A stretch of 64,000 bases of DNA, taken from positions 186,001 to 250,000 of the forward strand of contig CAWIBS010000009.1 of NCBI GenBank assembly GCA_963834365.1, written 5' to 3'. The notes below the pieces were generated by a model, which did no database searches, was not told where the DNA came from, and saw only the letters and a list, made by a program, of their open reading frames with translations. The number at the start of each line of letters is the position of its first letter. The stretch's first letter is position 1. Both the position numbers and the translations under genes were made by a program. Below are positions 37,639-47,870 of this stretch, one piece after another. The stretch is from CAWJAP01 sp963834365. GTDB taxonomy: Bacteria; Acidobacteriota; Vicinamibacteria; Vicinamibacterales; Vicinamibacteraceae.

Positions 37639-38232
37639 TCAGGGCTTCGGGTACTTCGGGTCGGCCTTGATCTCGCGGATCTGGAGGATGTGGCGCTGCT
37701 CGTGCGTGGAGATCAGCAGCGCCCACTGATACGCGTCACAGCGCTGGCGCGGGACGATGTGGCTCCGGAGATCGTCGCGGGTCGTCTTGATGTACTGGCG
37801 AAGGCGATCGTGGTGCTTGCGGTAGAGCTCGAGGGCGGTGCGCACATCGCGCGTCTGTCCCGCCGGCTGTTCGGTCGCAATGGCCTGCTCGCGCCAGGTG
37901 CGGTCCACGCCGTACCAGAGCACGTCCGCGTCGGTCATCGCGCTGCGCTGTGCCCCCGCCGGCTGTGCGAGCGCCGCCTGCAGATCCTTCCAGTAGATCG
38001 GCGCGACGACCACCAGATGATCGAGGACCTGGGCGATTGTCCAGGCGTCAGGAGCGCGACGGAACGCGGCCTGGGCGGTGGTCACACCGGAGACTTCGTC
38101 CTGCAGCCACGCCGCCGTCATCTCCAGATGGGCGAGCAGTCGCTGGCGTTCGCCATCCGTCACTGCCGCCGTGGGGAACGATTCGCCGAACGCGACCAGG
38201 GCGAGGCCGGCCGCGGCGATCAGTTTGCGCAT
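37639..38232 (-). CDS. Secreted DinB-like protein
   Basis: 197 residues with a probable signal peptide (LIAAAGLALVAFGESFPTAA). The DinB four-helix domain is recognised by AWTIAQVLDHLVVVAPIYW and by the C-terminal ALLISTHEQRHILQIREIKAD; His in DHL and HEQRH are the expected metal ligands. A leader sequence on a DinB protein is seen in several Acidobacteria-like proteins but its purpose is not known. Unrelated in sequence detail to the DinB protein at 35271-35781. Confidence 0.85.
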   Translation of the reverse strand: MRKLIAAAGLALVAFGESFPTAAVTDGERQRLLAHLEMTAAWLQDEVSGVTTAQAAFRRAPDAWTIAQVLDHLVVVAPIYWKDLQAALAQPAGAQRSAMTDADVLWYGVDRTWREQAIATEQPAGQTRDVRTALELYRKHHDRLRQYIKTTRDDLRSHIVPRQRCDAYQWALLISTHEQRHILQIREIKADPKYPKP

Positions 38233-38295
38233 GCCTCACGATAACGCCGAAGCCACGCGAGGCATGAACGTCATCCGCGGCTGACCTTGCATGGG

Positions 38296-40269
38296 TCAGC
38301 CAGTGGCGGGTCTGGTCAGCGGTAGAACGGCTGCCACGTCGATCCAGCGCGGCCCGTATTGCGGCACCGGCTTCCCCGACTTCGAGCGCGCCGAGATCGG
38401 GCGCGCGACCGGCGAATCCGTCATTCACCGTGGGAATCGACGACGCCCGCATCCACCGCTTTGCTGCCGGCTTCAGCCGGAAATCCAGATCCATCGCGTG
38501 ATAGACCGCGTGGCGTTTCGCGGGATCGGGCGGCGTCATGCCGCTCGAAGATCGTCGAAGTCCACTTCGATCCCGTGCGCCTCCTGGCCGGTCGCGGCGC
38601 GCAGCTCGGCGAGCGTGCGGAACGTCTTCCACTGCTCGGGCGTCGGCTCGTAGAGCGACTGCGCCCGCGGCCGGCGCCAGCCAGGCGTACTGCGCGGCCA
38701 CGCCCGCGTTGGGCCGATAGCCGTTGTAGTCCGAGCTGAAGGCCGCCGTGGCGTTGGCCCACGCCATGATCCCGCGGTCCGGCGTGTCGCGGCCGAGGAA
38801 CAGGTTGTTGCGGAAGTGCACGTTGGCCGACGGATCGCGCGCCACCTGCTCGCCGATGATCGTGTTGTGGTAGACGAAGAGCCCCGCGGGCTTGGCCGAG
38901 AACTTGAACGCCACGCCGCTCGGCACGTGATAGGAGAGGTTGCGGATGAAATACACCGGGCCGCCGAAGACCGGCTGCGCGCTGTAGCCGCCGTGCGCGG
39001 CGTTGACGCCGCGGTTGTCGAAGACGCGGATGTTGTGCACGCCGCCGTCGGTCTCGACGAAGTCGTCGTTCGACATGTGGATGTCGTTGCCGTAGATGTC
39101 GATCGACGAGGCGCGGCGCTCGGGATCCGGCTCGGGCGTGCCGTAGGTCGAGATGCCGATGCCGTCGTGGAAGTACGCGATCGCGTTGCGGGCGATGACG
39201 TGGCCGGGTCCGTAGACCTTGATCGCGTAGTAGCTGGTCAGCTGGTGCGAGCCGTAGGGACCGGCGCTCGCCCACAGCGGCCCGGTCCACCCGATCAGCC
39301 GGAAGCGATCGTCGCGGCCGAGGAACAGGTTGTCGGCGATGTAGAAGTCGCTCGAGCCCGCGTACTCGGTCCACACGCCGAAGCCGACGTTCTCGAACCG
39401 GCAGTTCTTCACCGTCAGGCCGACGGCACCCGTCACGTCCTTCTGTCCGGCCAAGATCGCGACGTCGGTATTGCGGATCGTCAGGCCGTCGAAGATGTGA
39501 TGGCTCGAGGCCATCACGTTGAAGAAGTAATGGCTGCCGGCGCCGTCGAAGACGACCTCGCCGTCGCCGGCGGCGTTGATGGTGATCGGCCGCTCGCGCG
39601 TGCCCTTGAGCGTCAGCGTCATCGCCCCGTCGAATGGCGCCATCTGGGGATCCACGTAGTTGAGCCGCTCGGGCCGGTAGAGGCCGGCGTGCAGGAGGAT
39701 CGTGTCGCCGGGCTGCGCCCGGCCGCTCCCAGACGACGCTCCAGTCGCCGAGTCCGGCGCCGTAGTACGCCTGGAGCAGGCTGGTGAAGCTCGGTTCCTC
39801 CTTCGGGCCCTGATGGTCGGGTGGATAGACGTGCAGCGTCCGGCCGGCCGTCGAATCGCTGCGGCTCGGCGCGCGTGCGCACGCGTGCGGTCTGGCTCGC
39901 CTGTCCGGTGACGCCATCGGGATCGGTCAGGACGAAGCGGCACTCGTACTCGGTGTCCGGCTGCAGGTTGAGGATGCTGCCGGCGAACCCGTCGGGCACG
40001 ACGTACTCGAGGTGTTCGCGCCGCCGGAACACCTGTTCCCCGCCGATGCGCACGAGCGGCAGCGCCGTCCGCCAGGCCGTCTCCCCGGCGGCGCGGAAGG
40101 TCACCGCCACCGACGCGTTGCGGTTCGCGTCCCCGCGAATCGACCATTCGAATCCGAGGTTGAGGAGCGTCGGGTGCTCGACGATGAAGCGGCCGGCGTC
40201 GGTGCCGTTCTGCGCGGCCGCCGGCGCGCCGGCGAGCACGAGGCAAACCAGGAGGCAGGGCGTCTTCAT
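38296..40269 (-). pseudogene. Right-handed parallel beta-helix protein, frameshifted
   Basis: Starts MKTPCLLVCLVLAGAPAAAQ at 40269 (signal peptide). An FN3-like N-terminal domain (LNLQPDTEYECRFVLTDPDG) leads into a long parallel beta-helix with successive rungs (GDTILLHAGLYRPERLNYVD, HHIFDGLTIRNTDVAIL, VKNCRFENVGFGVWTEYAGS, DFYIADNLFLGRDD, VYHNTIIGEQVA, FRNNLFLGRDTPDRGI). The C-terminal part includes TPEQWKTFRTLAELRAATGQ and VNDGFAGRAPDLGALEVG, stop at 38296. About 656 residues if repaired. At least four one-base shifts occur (near 39730, 39850, 38660 and 38500-38350). Folds like this belong to secreted polysaccharide lyases or hydrolases; the substrate is not evident. Confidence 0.75.
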
Positions 40270-40457
40270 CCGCGCGTCAGAAGTAGAGCCCGATCCCGAG
40301 CACCGGCCGTCGCTAGAACTGCCGTTCGCCATCTCTTCATGCGGGCAGTATGGCTCGCCGCGTCGCAGCCCGTCCATTGGCCTCGAGGGCAGGTCGGGGC
40401 CGAAGGCCTGCGAGACCTCGCCAACCAGGGAGCCGTGTGTCTGGCGCGATCACGGCG

Positions 40458-41219
40458 CTATCGGAACCAGGCGCCCCCGTTGATCTCGATCGTCTCGCCA
40501 ACCAGGAAGGCGGCGTCATCTCCGGCCAGGAACGCGACGACGCGGGCGACCTCCCCGGGTGTGCCGGCCCGGCCGAGTGGAATCGTGCGCTCGATCGCCT
40601 TGAACGTCTCGTCCGCCGTGAAGCGGCCGTGAAAGGCCGTCTGGCCGATCAGGCCGGGGGCCACGGCATTCACGCGGATGCCATGAGGCGCCAGCTCCTT
40701 GGCGATCCCTTTCGTGAAGCCGATGACCGCGGCTTTCGCCGCCGCGTAGGCGAAGGCGCCAGGTCCGCCGCCGTTGTGCGCCGCCAGCGAGGACATGTTC
40801 ACGATCGCGCCCCGTCCCTTCGCGATCATCCCCGGCGCCGCCGCTCGCGAGCAATAGAACGCGGTCGTGACGTTGAGGTCCAGCACCTGCCGCCAGAGCG
40901 CATCGGACATCTCCGTCAGCGACGTGCGCGCGACGAGATCGCCGGCGTTGTTGATCAGGATGTCGACACCGCCCAGCGTCGTCACCGTCGCCTCGACCAC
41001 CTGGTTGACCACCTCGGCGCGGGTCAGGTCGCCGCCGACGACCATCGCGCGGCAGCCCCTGGCGGCGAGCTCGGCGGCCGTTGCCTCAGCCTCGGCCCGG
41101 CTCCGGTTGTAGTGGAGCGACACGTGGGCGCCGCACGCCGCGAGCTCGAGGGCGATCGCGCGGCCGATTCCCGTACCGGCGCCCGTGACGAGCGCGACTT
41201 GTCCATGGAGGGAGGGCAT
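40458..41219 (-). CDS. Short-chain dehydrogenase/reductase
   Basis: 253 residues from the ATG at 41219; longer in-frame starts read through the heptad repeats and are rejected. Classical SDR motifs: TGAGTGIG (12-19) for NAD(P), NNAG, active-site Ser in MSSLAA and the catalytic pair YAAAK, followed by NAVAPGLI. The C-terminal FLVGETIEINGGAWF is usual for FabG/glucose-dehydrogenase-like members. It oxidises or reduces an alcohol/ketone in the cytoplasm; the substrate cannot be inferred. No strong ribosome site is visible. Confidence 0.9.
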   Translation of the reverse strand: MPSLHGQVALVTGAGTGIGRAIALELAACGAHVSLHYNRSRAEAEATAAELAARGCRAMVVGGDLTRAEVVNQVVEATVTTLGGVDILINNAGDLVARTSLTEMSDALWRQVLDLNVTTAFYCSRAAAPGMIAKGRGAIVNMSSLAAHNGGGPGAFAYAAAKAAVIGFTKGIAKELAPHGIRVNAVAPGLIGQTAFHGRFTADETFKAIERTIPLGRAGTPGEVARVVAFLAGDDAAFLVGETIEINGGAWFR

Positions 41220-41248
41220 ATTTTGGTCTGGCTTCGGACTTCGGGCCT

Positions 41249-41283
41249 GGTCGTTGGTAGTTGGTCGTTCGTAGTTGGTAGCA
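41249..41283. repeat. Heptanucleotide tract, GGTCGTT/GGTAGTT
   Basis: Five seven-base units (GGTCGTT, GGTAGTT, GGTCGTT, CGTAGTT, GGTAGC) lie in the 158-base gap between the divergent SDR and TonB receptor genes. Confidence 0.75.
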
Positions 41284-41377
41284 GACGATGAGATTGACAT
41301 ATATTTGAAGTCCACGACGATTTGAAGTCCACCACGGCCGCTTGGGGTCCAGGCGTCGGCCGGGCGCGACTTCGAGA

Positions 41378-44300
41378 ATGGAATCAGTCATGTTCCAACT
41401 GCTGCGGCGGCACTCGTGTCCACGGCTCGCACGCCCGGGCCTTTCCCTCGTCCTGGCCGGCCTCCTGGTCGCGGCGGGCGTCAGCCGCGCGGCGGCGCAG
41501 GAGGCGCGCGGAACCATCCAGGGCCGCGTCGTCGACGCGACCGGGGCCGCCATTCCCGGTGCGACGGTCGAAGTCCGCAACCTCGCCACCGGCGTCGTCA
41601 CGCCGACGACCAGCAACGACGAGGGGATCTACCGGGTGGCCTTCCTGATCCCGGGACAGTACACCGTGACGGTGTCGCTCGCCGGCTTCAGCCGGTTCGT
41701 CAGCAACACCATCGAGGTGCACGTCGCGGACGTGCTCACCGTGGACGCCGCGCTGAAGGTGGGCGAGGTCACCGACGAGGTCAACGTCACGGCCGTGGCC
41801 GCGACGCTCGATCGATCGACGGCGGAGCTCGGGCAGGTGGTCGACGCGCGCCGCATCGCGGAACTGCCGATTCGCGAGGGCAGCCCGGTCGAACTGGTCA
41901 TCCTGGCGCCGGGCGTGACGGTCACGACCGATCTGCGGTCGCGCAAGGCCGCGTTCAACAACGGGCTCTCGCAGTTCTCGACCGATGGCGTCGGCGAGAA
42001 GAAGAACGACTTCACGATCGACGGCGTGTCGAACGTGGCGGGCGATCGCGTCGCCTACAGCCCGCCGTCGGCGTCGGTGGAGGAGTTCAAGATCCACACC
42101 ACGTCGTACGACGCCGCGATCGGCAACACCATGGGCTCGGTCGTCAACCTGGTGACCAAGAGCGGCACCAACGTGCTGCGCGGCCAGGCCTACGAGTGGT
42201 TCCGCGGCTCGAGCCTCGACGCGCGCAACTACTTCGACAAGCGCGCCGGCCGGCCGAAGCGCGACTACGAGGACAATCGGTTCGGCGTCGCGGTCGGCGG
42301 CCCCGTGCGATCGAACCGGACCTTCTATTTCGCCAACTTCGAGGCCAACCCCTTCCAGGTACCGTCGCCGAACATCGTGACCGTGCCCAGCGAGAAGATG
42401 CGGAACGGCGACTTCTCGGAGCTGCTGGCCCTCGGCGCCCAGTATCAGATCTACAACCCGCTCACGACGCGCCCGCACCCGACACAGGCCGGGCGCTTCG
42501 TGCGTGATCCCTTCCCCGGGAACATCGTCCCGCGCTCGATGCTCGATCCGGCGGCGCTGGAGATCCTCGGTTACTTCCCGCTGCCCAATCAGGTCGGCAC
42601 CGCCGACGGGCAGCAGAACTACCAGAATCCCACCGCCGTCGCCCTCGAGACCTACTACACGGCCACCGGCCGCGTGGATCACAACGTCTCGGCCCGGCAC
42701 CGCATCTACGGGCGCTTCAGCTGGGACTTCTGGGAGGAGGAAAAGGACGACCGCTTCGACAACCTCGCGACCGGCATCTTTCTCAACCGCAAGAACCGCA
42801 TCCTCGGGCTGGACGATGCGTACACGTTCCGCAACAACCTGCTGATGAACGTTCGCGGCGGGTTCACGCGCCAGCTCTTTCCGGAGCGCCGGCGCAGCCA
42901 GGGCTTCGACCTCGCGACGCTCGGCTTCTCGCCGGAGCTGGTGTCGCTCGCCCCGCGCGACCTCGCGACGTTCCCGTTCATCAACTACGACGGCTTCCAG
43001 GACTTCGGCGTCTCGGAATCGGGCGACGGCTACTTCACGACCGACGTCTACTCGGTCACGGGCAGCCTGATGTGGCTCGTCAATCGGCACAACTTCAAGT
43101 TCGGATCCGAGTACCGCCGGTACATCGAGGACTCGAGCCGCTACTCGACGGCGGCCTCGCCGCAGATCAACTTCAGCAACACCTGGACGCGAGGGCCGAT
43201 CGACAACTCGGCGCCGGCCCCGTTCGGCCAGGACTTCGCGTCGTTCCTGCTCGGCCTGCCGACGGGCGGGGTGATGAGCCGTCCGGCGGCATATACCGAG
43301 CGGAGCAGCGTGCTCTCCTTCTACGCGCACGACGACTGGCGCGTCCACGACAAGCTGACGCTGAATCTCGGTGTCCGCTGGGAGGTCGAAGAGGCGCTCA
43401 GCGAGTCCGAGGGCCGCTACGTCAGCGGGTTCGACTACGCCACGTCGCTTCCGATCGAGTCGGCGGTGCTGGCCAACTACGCGCGCAATCCCATCGCCGA
43501 GATTCCCGTCTCGCAATTCCCCGTGCGCGGCGGTCTGCTGTATCCCGACACGGGAGGGCCGGAGAAGGCGTGGACGCGCAACCTCGGCAACGTCATGCCG
43601 CGCGCGAGCTTCGCCTGGCTGGCGACGCCGAAGACCTCGGTGCGCGGCGGTTACGGCATCTTCTACGACGTGCTCGGCACCAACCGCATCACGGTCAATC
43701 AGGTGGGCTACTCGCGCGACACCACGCTCACACCGTCGCTCGACAACGGCCAGACGTTCATCGCGACGCTGGCCAATCCCTTTCCGTCAGGACTGCTCGA
43801 ACCCGCCGGGTCCGGGCTCGGGCTGATGACGAGCGTCGGCCAGGGTGTCGGCTTCCCGTATGCCGGCGAGGTGAGCAATCCGCTCAACCACCGCTACTCG
43901 CTCGGCTTCCAGCGGGAGCTTCCCGGTCAGCTGCTGGTGGAGATCACCTACGTCGGCGCGAAGGGCGAGAACCTGCCGGTGCTGCGGCAGCTCAATGGCG
44001 TGCCGCTCGGGTACCTCTCGACGTCGCCGGTGCGCGACGATGTGACGAACAACCGGCTGACGCAGACGGTGCCGAACCCCTACGCCGGCCTGCTGCCCGG
44101 GACCGGGCTCAACGGCGGGACCATCGCTCGCAGCCAGCTCCTGCGGCCCTATTCGCAGTTCACCTCGATCCAGGCCACCGAAACCAATGGCCGGTCCGAC
44201 TACAACGCGTTCCAGCTCCGTTTCGAGCGGCGCCTGGCCAACGGCTTCACGGTGCAGGGCGCCTACAGCTGGTCGAAGACGATGATCGAGACCGGCTACC

Positions 44301-44878
44301 TGAACGACGCCGACGTGAACCTCGAGCGCGTGATCAGCAACTTCGATCGCACGCACACCTTCGTGTCGAGCGGGCTCGTCGAGCTGCCGTTCGGGCGTCA
44401 GCGTCACTACGGCACGAACTGGTCGGGGGTGACGAACGCCTTCCTCGGCGGCTGGCAGGTGGGCTACATCTTCAAGGCGCAGAGCGGCGCGCCGCTCGGC
44501 TTCGGCAACTTCCTGTTCGCCGAGGGCATGGGCGTGGACGACATCATGGCCGACGACCCCAACGTGGATCAATGGTTCAACGTGAACGCGTTCAACCGGG
44601 TACCGGGGCAGCAACTGGTGTCGAACGTCCGCACGCAGCCCAACCGCTTCGAGGAAGTCCGCGGCCCCGGCTATGCGGTGGTCGATCTGTCGCTGCTGAA
44701 GAATGTCAGCCTGGGCGGGAACAAGCAGCTCCAGTTCCGCATCGAATCGTACAACCTGCTGAATCGCGCAAACCTGCAGAACCCGAATACGGCCGTCACC
44801 AACACGGCGCTCGGCAGCATCACGGCGCAGAATGGCTTGCCGCGCCAGCTTCAGCTTGCGGTCAAGTTCAGCTTCTGA
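41378..44878 (+). CDS. TonB-dependent receptor with carboxypeptidase-regulatory domain (Oar-like)
   Basis: 1166 residues from the ATG at 41378 (another ATG at 41390). Signal peptide (LSLVLAGLLVAAGVSRAAAQ). Residues about 45-130 are a CarboxypepD_reg-like domain (GTIQGRVVDATGAAIPGATV, GIYRVAFLIPGQYTVTVSLA). A plug domain follows (FTIDGVSNVAGDRVAYSPPS, GNTMGSVVNLVTKSGTN). The remainder is a large beta-barrel ending in an aromatic residue (LQLAVKFSF). Such receptors are numerous in Acidobacteria, where they are presumed to import large glycans or other polymers using TonB energy. No polysaccharide-utilisation partner is adjacent. The gene is intact over 3.5 kb. Confidence 0.92.
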   Translation: MESVMFQLLRRHSCPRLARPGLSLVLAGLLVAAGVSRAAAQEARGTIQGRVVDATGAAIPGATVEVRNLATGVVTPTTSNDEGIYRVAFLIPGQYTVTVSLAGFSRFVSNTIEVHVADVLTVDAALKVGEVTDEVNVTAVAATLDRSTAELGQVVDARRIAELPIREGSPVELVILAPGVTVTTDLRSRKAAFNNGLSQFSTDGVGEKKNDFTIDGVSNVAGDRVAYSPPSASVEEFKIHTTSYDAAIGNTMGSVVNLVTKSGTNVLRGQAYEWFRGSSLDARNYFDKRAGRPKRDYEDNRFGVAVGGPVRSNRTFYFANFEANPFQVPSPNIVTVPSEKMRNGDFSELLALGAQYQIYNPLTTRPHPTQAGRFVRDPFPGNIVPRSMLDPAALEILGYFPLPNQVGTADGQQNYQNPTAVALETYYTATGRVDHNVSARHRIYGRFSWDFWEEEKDDRFDNLATGIFLNRKNRILGLDDAYTFRNNLLMNVRGGFTRQLFPERRRSQGFDLATLGFSPELVSLAPRDLATFPFINYDGFQDFGVSESGDGYFTTDVYSVTGSLMWLVNRHNFKFGSEYRRYIEDSSRYSTAASPQINFSNTWTRGPIDNSAPAPFGQDFASFLLGLPTGGVMSRPAAYTERSSVLSFYAHDDWRVHDKLTLNLGVRWEVEEALSESEGRYVSGFDYATSLPIESAVLANYARNPIAEIPVSQFPVRGGLLYPDTGGPEKAWTRNLGNVMPRASFAWLATPKTSVRGGYGIFYDVLGTNRITVNQVGYSRDTTLTPSLDNGQTFIATLANPFPSGLLEPAGSGLGLMTSVGQGVGFPYAGEVSNPLNHRYSLGFQRELPGQLLVEITYVGAKGENLPVLRQLNGVPLGYLSTSPVRDDVTNNRLTQTVPNPYAGLLPGTGLNGGTIARSQLLRPYSQFTSIQATETNGRSDYNAFQLRFERRLANGFTVQGAYSWSKTMIETGYLNDADVNLERVISNFDRTHTFVSSGLVELPFGRQRHYGTNWSGVTNAFLGGWQVGYIFKAQSGAPLGFGNFLFAEGMGVDDIMADDPNVDQWFNVNAFNRVPGQQLVSNVRTQPNRFEEVRGPGYAVVDLSLLKNVSLGGNKQLQFRIESYNLLNRANLQNPNTAVTNTALGSITAQNGLPRQLQLAVKFSF

Positions 44879-44975
44879 CGTCGCCGCGCCCACGGCCGCT
44901 CGCTGCAACACCGGCCGGGCGACTGGCGTATGGTTGACGAACCAGGAAGCGTCCGACGAGAGGGAGGGGGTCCGT

Positions 44976-45668
44976 ATGCACGTGTTCAGAGGACTGGCCG
45001 TTTCGATCAGCGTCGTCTGCACCGCCGGCGTCGCCGCCGCTCAACCGCAGGCCGACGCCGACCGCAAGGTGGCCGGCGGTGGCGTGACCGTCAAGGGCTG
45101 GCAGGGGAAGGCGGACGTCGGCAACAAGCAGGGGCTCACGGTCAACGATTCGAAGCTGGCTCCGGAGGGGAGCGCGTTCCGCCTGACGACCGGACCGGCA
45201 GGCATGTACTGGAGCGGCGCGAACACGGCGTCGGGCGACTACTCCGTCAAGGCGACCTTTACCGAAGCCAAGCAGACCTACAACCATCCGCATCCGTTCG
45301 GCGTCTTCATCGGCGGCAGCGAGCTCGACACCGACACGCCGAATGCGCTCTATTGTGCCGCCTACCGCAACGGCAACTTCATCATCCGGATGTTCAGCGG
45401 CGGCAAGCGCGTCGATGTCGTGGGAAAACCCGTGCCGCACGAAGCGGTGAAAAAGGCGGCGACGCCCGAAGCCGAAGTCGTCCAGGAAGTCGGCTGGAAC
45501 GTGCGTGGCGACAAGATCGAGTGCGTGGTGAACGGGGCGCCCGTGTGGAGCGGCACCAAGGCCGACGTCACCGGCGCCGGCAAGCTCCCCTCGACCGACG
45601 GCATCGCCGGCATCCGCGTCAGCCACAACTCGGACGCGCTCGTGACCAACTTCGCGATTGCCAAGTAA
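44976..45668 (+). CDS. Secreted DUF1080/LamG-like protein
   Basis: 230 residues from the ATG at 44976, which follows a GGAGGG ribosome site; an in-frame start 144 bases earlier lies within the end of the TonB receptor gene and is rejected. Signal peptide (LAVSISVVCTAGVAAAQ). The single domain is a concanavalin-like beta-sandwich (AFRLTTGPAGMYWSGANTAS, YSVKATFTEAKQTYNHPHPF, IECVVNGAPVWSGTKADV, GIAGIRVSHNSDALVTNFAI). Function unknown; the fold suggests sugar binding. It follows the TonB receptor by 97 bases on the same strand and may be co-transcribed. Confidence 0.75.
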   Translation: MHVFRGLAVSISVVCTAGVAAAQPQADADRKVAGGGVTVKGWQGKADVGNKQGLTVNDSKLAPEGSAFRLTTGPAGMYWSGANTASGDYSVKATFTEAKQTYNHPHPFGVFIGGSELDTDTPNALYCAAYRNGNFIIRMFSGGKRVDVVGKPVPHEAVKKAATPEAEVVQEVGWNVRGDKIECVVNGAPVWSGTKADVTGAGKLPSTDGIAGIRVSHNSDALVTNFAIAK

Positions 45669-45688
45669 GGTGACGTTGACAACGGGCT

Positions 45689-45760
45689 CGCCAAGGTGGC
45701 GCCGGGCTTTAGCCCGGCCAACGCGGGCCCGGGCAGGCCTAAAGGCCTGCGCCACATTGT
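45689..45760. repeat. Double-hairpin intergenic element (family B)
   Basis: Palindromes GCCGGGCTTTAGCCCGGC (45701-45718) and GCAGGCCTAAAGGCCTGC (45733-45750) match the elements at 37.5 and 50.75 kb over about 70 bases. It lies between convergent genes. Confidence 0.8.
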
Positions 45761-45781
45761 GAATACAAGTGAACACCTGGG

Positions 45782-46426
45782 CTAGAACTGCCAGGTGACG
45801 CGCGAGCCCACCCGCCACGTACTGAGCGTGCCTGCAGGCGTGATGGAGGGACCGTCCGGCACGTCCTCGTCGAGCAGGTTCAAGGAGCGCACGTCCACTC
45901 CGACGAACAAGCGAGGCGCGACGCGGACAGTCGCGCCGCCGCCGAACGAGACTGCCAGCGTCACGGCTGATCTGGTGGACTCGACGCTGGTCCCGCCGGT
46001 GCTGGACGGGGGCCCTGCGACATAGCGCTGCCGGACGTGCCCGCCGCCGACGCCAGCCGTCGCGTAGGCGTGGACACGTCGGGCTCCGGGCAGCAGCTCG
46101 ATCGCGAGGTGCGGGACGATCGAGACCGTCCGGCCGGTCACCGGCACGCGGCCGCCGAGGACGCAGACGAGCGGCGCCGGGCACAGGTCGAGCGTGAAAT
46201 CGAGCTTGCGGGCGTGCGCCAGCTCGAACTCCACGCTGAAACGACGTGTGAACTGGAAGGCCAGGCTGGCCGTTGACGCCAGGGCTGGTTCACCATCGCC
46301 CAACGACACCCCAGCCGTGAACGACGCGCGGCGCGTCGGCTCGTCTGTGCCCTGCGCACCGAGCGGCGACGCGAGTGCGAGCAGCGCCAGTGCGGCGAGC
46401 GCGCGCCCGGCGGCGATCGGAGTCAT
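45782..46426 (-). CDS. Small outer-membrane beta-barrel protein
   Basis: 214 residues from the ATG at 46426 (a GTG two codons upstream is possible). Signal peptide (ALAALALLALASPLGAQG). Alternating amphipathic strands (STASLAFQFTRRFSVEFELA, RTVSIVPHLAIELL, AVTLAVSFGGGATVRVAP) and a C-terminal Phe (GSRVTWQF) fit an eight-stranded OmpA/OmpW-like barrel inserted by the BamA-type machinery. Two cysteines (CPAPLVC) sit in one loop. No specific family could be named. It is convergent with the DUF1080-like gene. Confidence 0.72.
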   Translation of the reverse strand: MTPIAAGRALAALALLALASPLGAQGTDEPTRRASFTAGVSLGDGEPALASTASLAFQFTRRFSVEFELAHARKLDFTLDLCPAPLVCVLGGRVPVTGRTVSIVPHLAIELLPGARRVHAYATAGVGGGHVRQRYVAGPPSSTGGTSVESTRSAVTLAVSFGGGATVRVAPRLFVGVDVRSLNLLDEDVPDGPSITPAGTLSTWRVGSRVTWQF

Positions 46427-46521
46427 CGCCACATGGTGACCCGAGAGGCGCGCGGAACGTCAATCGGTTTGACGAAATGCGACCGGCGCCGCGGTGGACC
46501 CGGCGACGTGCTGCTGGCAGA

Positions 46522-47866
46522 ATGCCCACCATGGCGATGCTCGTTCGGCTGGCGCTGTGCGTGACGCTTGCGCTGCGGGCCTTTGGCGATCTCGACGCAC
46601 ACGCGGCGCCGACCCTCCAGCCCGAACGCCCCCCGAACATCGTGCTGATCATTGCCGACGATCTCGGGTACGGCGACCTCGGCATCTACGGACATCCGCT
46701 CATCCGAACGCCGCGTCTCGACGCACTGGCAGCGGAAGGCATCCGGCTGACGTCCTACTACTCCGGCGCACCGGCCTGCACACCGGCGCGAGCGGCCCTG
46801 CTGACCGGACGCTACGCCGCCCGCAGCGGGCTCGCGTCGGTGCTCGGGCCCGATGCGACAAGCGGCCTGCCCGCGTCCGAAGTGACGCTCGCCGAGGCCC
46901 TGCGCGATCGCGGGTACCGGACGCACATCGTCGGCAAGTGGCATCTGGGGCACGCCTCGCCCGACATGCTTCCGACGGCGCACGGGTTCGACGGCTGGTT
47001 CGGACTGCCCTACAGCAACGACATGATCCGGCCGTGGGTCCAGACCGACGTGCCGCTGCGGCTCTATCGCGACACACGGCCGATCGACGGCGAGCCCGAC
47101 CAGGATGCGTTGACGGTCCAGTACACCGACGAGGCCGTGGCATTCATCCGCAAGTCGGCCGGTCAGCCCTTCTTCCTGTATCTGGCGCACAGCATGCCGC
47201 ACCTCCCGCTGCACGCGCCCGAACAGTTCCGCGGCCGTTCGCGGGCCGGGCTGTACGGCGACGTCATCGAGATGATCGACTGGAGCACCGGCGCCGTGCT
47301 CGACGCCCTGGCGAGTGCCGGCGTGGCCGACCAGACGATCGTCGTGTTCACGAGCGACAACGGTCCCTGGTCGAACATGCCGCCGCGCATGCTCCAGAAG
47401 GGCATCGACCGATCGCATGCCGGGTCGGCCGGCCTGCTGCGCGATGCCAAGGCCACGACCTACGAGGGCGGCAGCCGGGTGCCGGCGATCCTCCGCTGGC
47501 CTGGGCGCATTCCCCCGGGGTCGCGTCTCACCGGAGATCGCCACGGCCATGGATCTCCATGTGACGCTCGTGCGGGCGGCCGGGGGTGAGCCGCCGCGGG
47601 ATCGGACCATCGACGGCCACGATCTCACGGCAATGCTGACGACGGGCGCTGTCGCGCCGGAGCGCGAGGTCTTTTTCTTCAACGGCCCCGCGCTGGAAGC
47701 CGTGCGCGTAGGTCCATGGAAACTGCGCCATCTGCGCGAATCCCCGCCCGAGCTGTTTCACCTCGAGGCAGATCCCTCGGAACGCATCAATCGTGCGCCA
47801 GACGAGCCGGCGATCGTCCAGCGGCTCGAGGCCAGGCTTCACGCCTTCGAGTCGAGCCTGCGCTGA
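46522..47866 (+). pseudogene. Sulfatase (arylsulfatase type), one-base frameshift
   Basis: Starts at ATG 46522 with signal peptide (LVRLALCVTLALRAFGDLDA). The catalytic formylglycine motif is CTPAR at 86-90 (the Cys would be converted to formylglycine). Metal ligands are in IVLIIADDLGYGDLG and VVFTSDNGPWSN; KWHLGH and HSMPHLPLH are also typical. After IPPG near 47520 the frame changes; removing one G from a run of four restores RVSPEIATAMDLHVTLVRAA and the rest to the stop at 47866 (about 447 residues). The homopolymer position makes sequencing error likely. It hydrolyses sulfate esters outside the cytoplasm, perhaps from sulfated glycans. Confidence 0.85.
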
Positions 47867-47870
47867 AACA

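Noticed and set aside
38460..38490. Extra REP-like hairpin (TGCCGGCTTCAGCCGGAAA) inside the beta-helix gene
   Set aside because: The stem is shorter and the bases encode the conserved FRLKPGS segment, so it is explained by coding sequence.
40270..40457. Minus-strand reading ending VLGIGLYF-stop near 40276, like the last strand of an outer-membrane barrel
   Set aside because: Only about ten residues fit; no upstream strands are readable in the 188-base gap, so it cannot be called a gene remnant.
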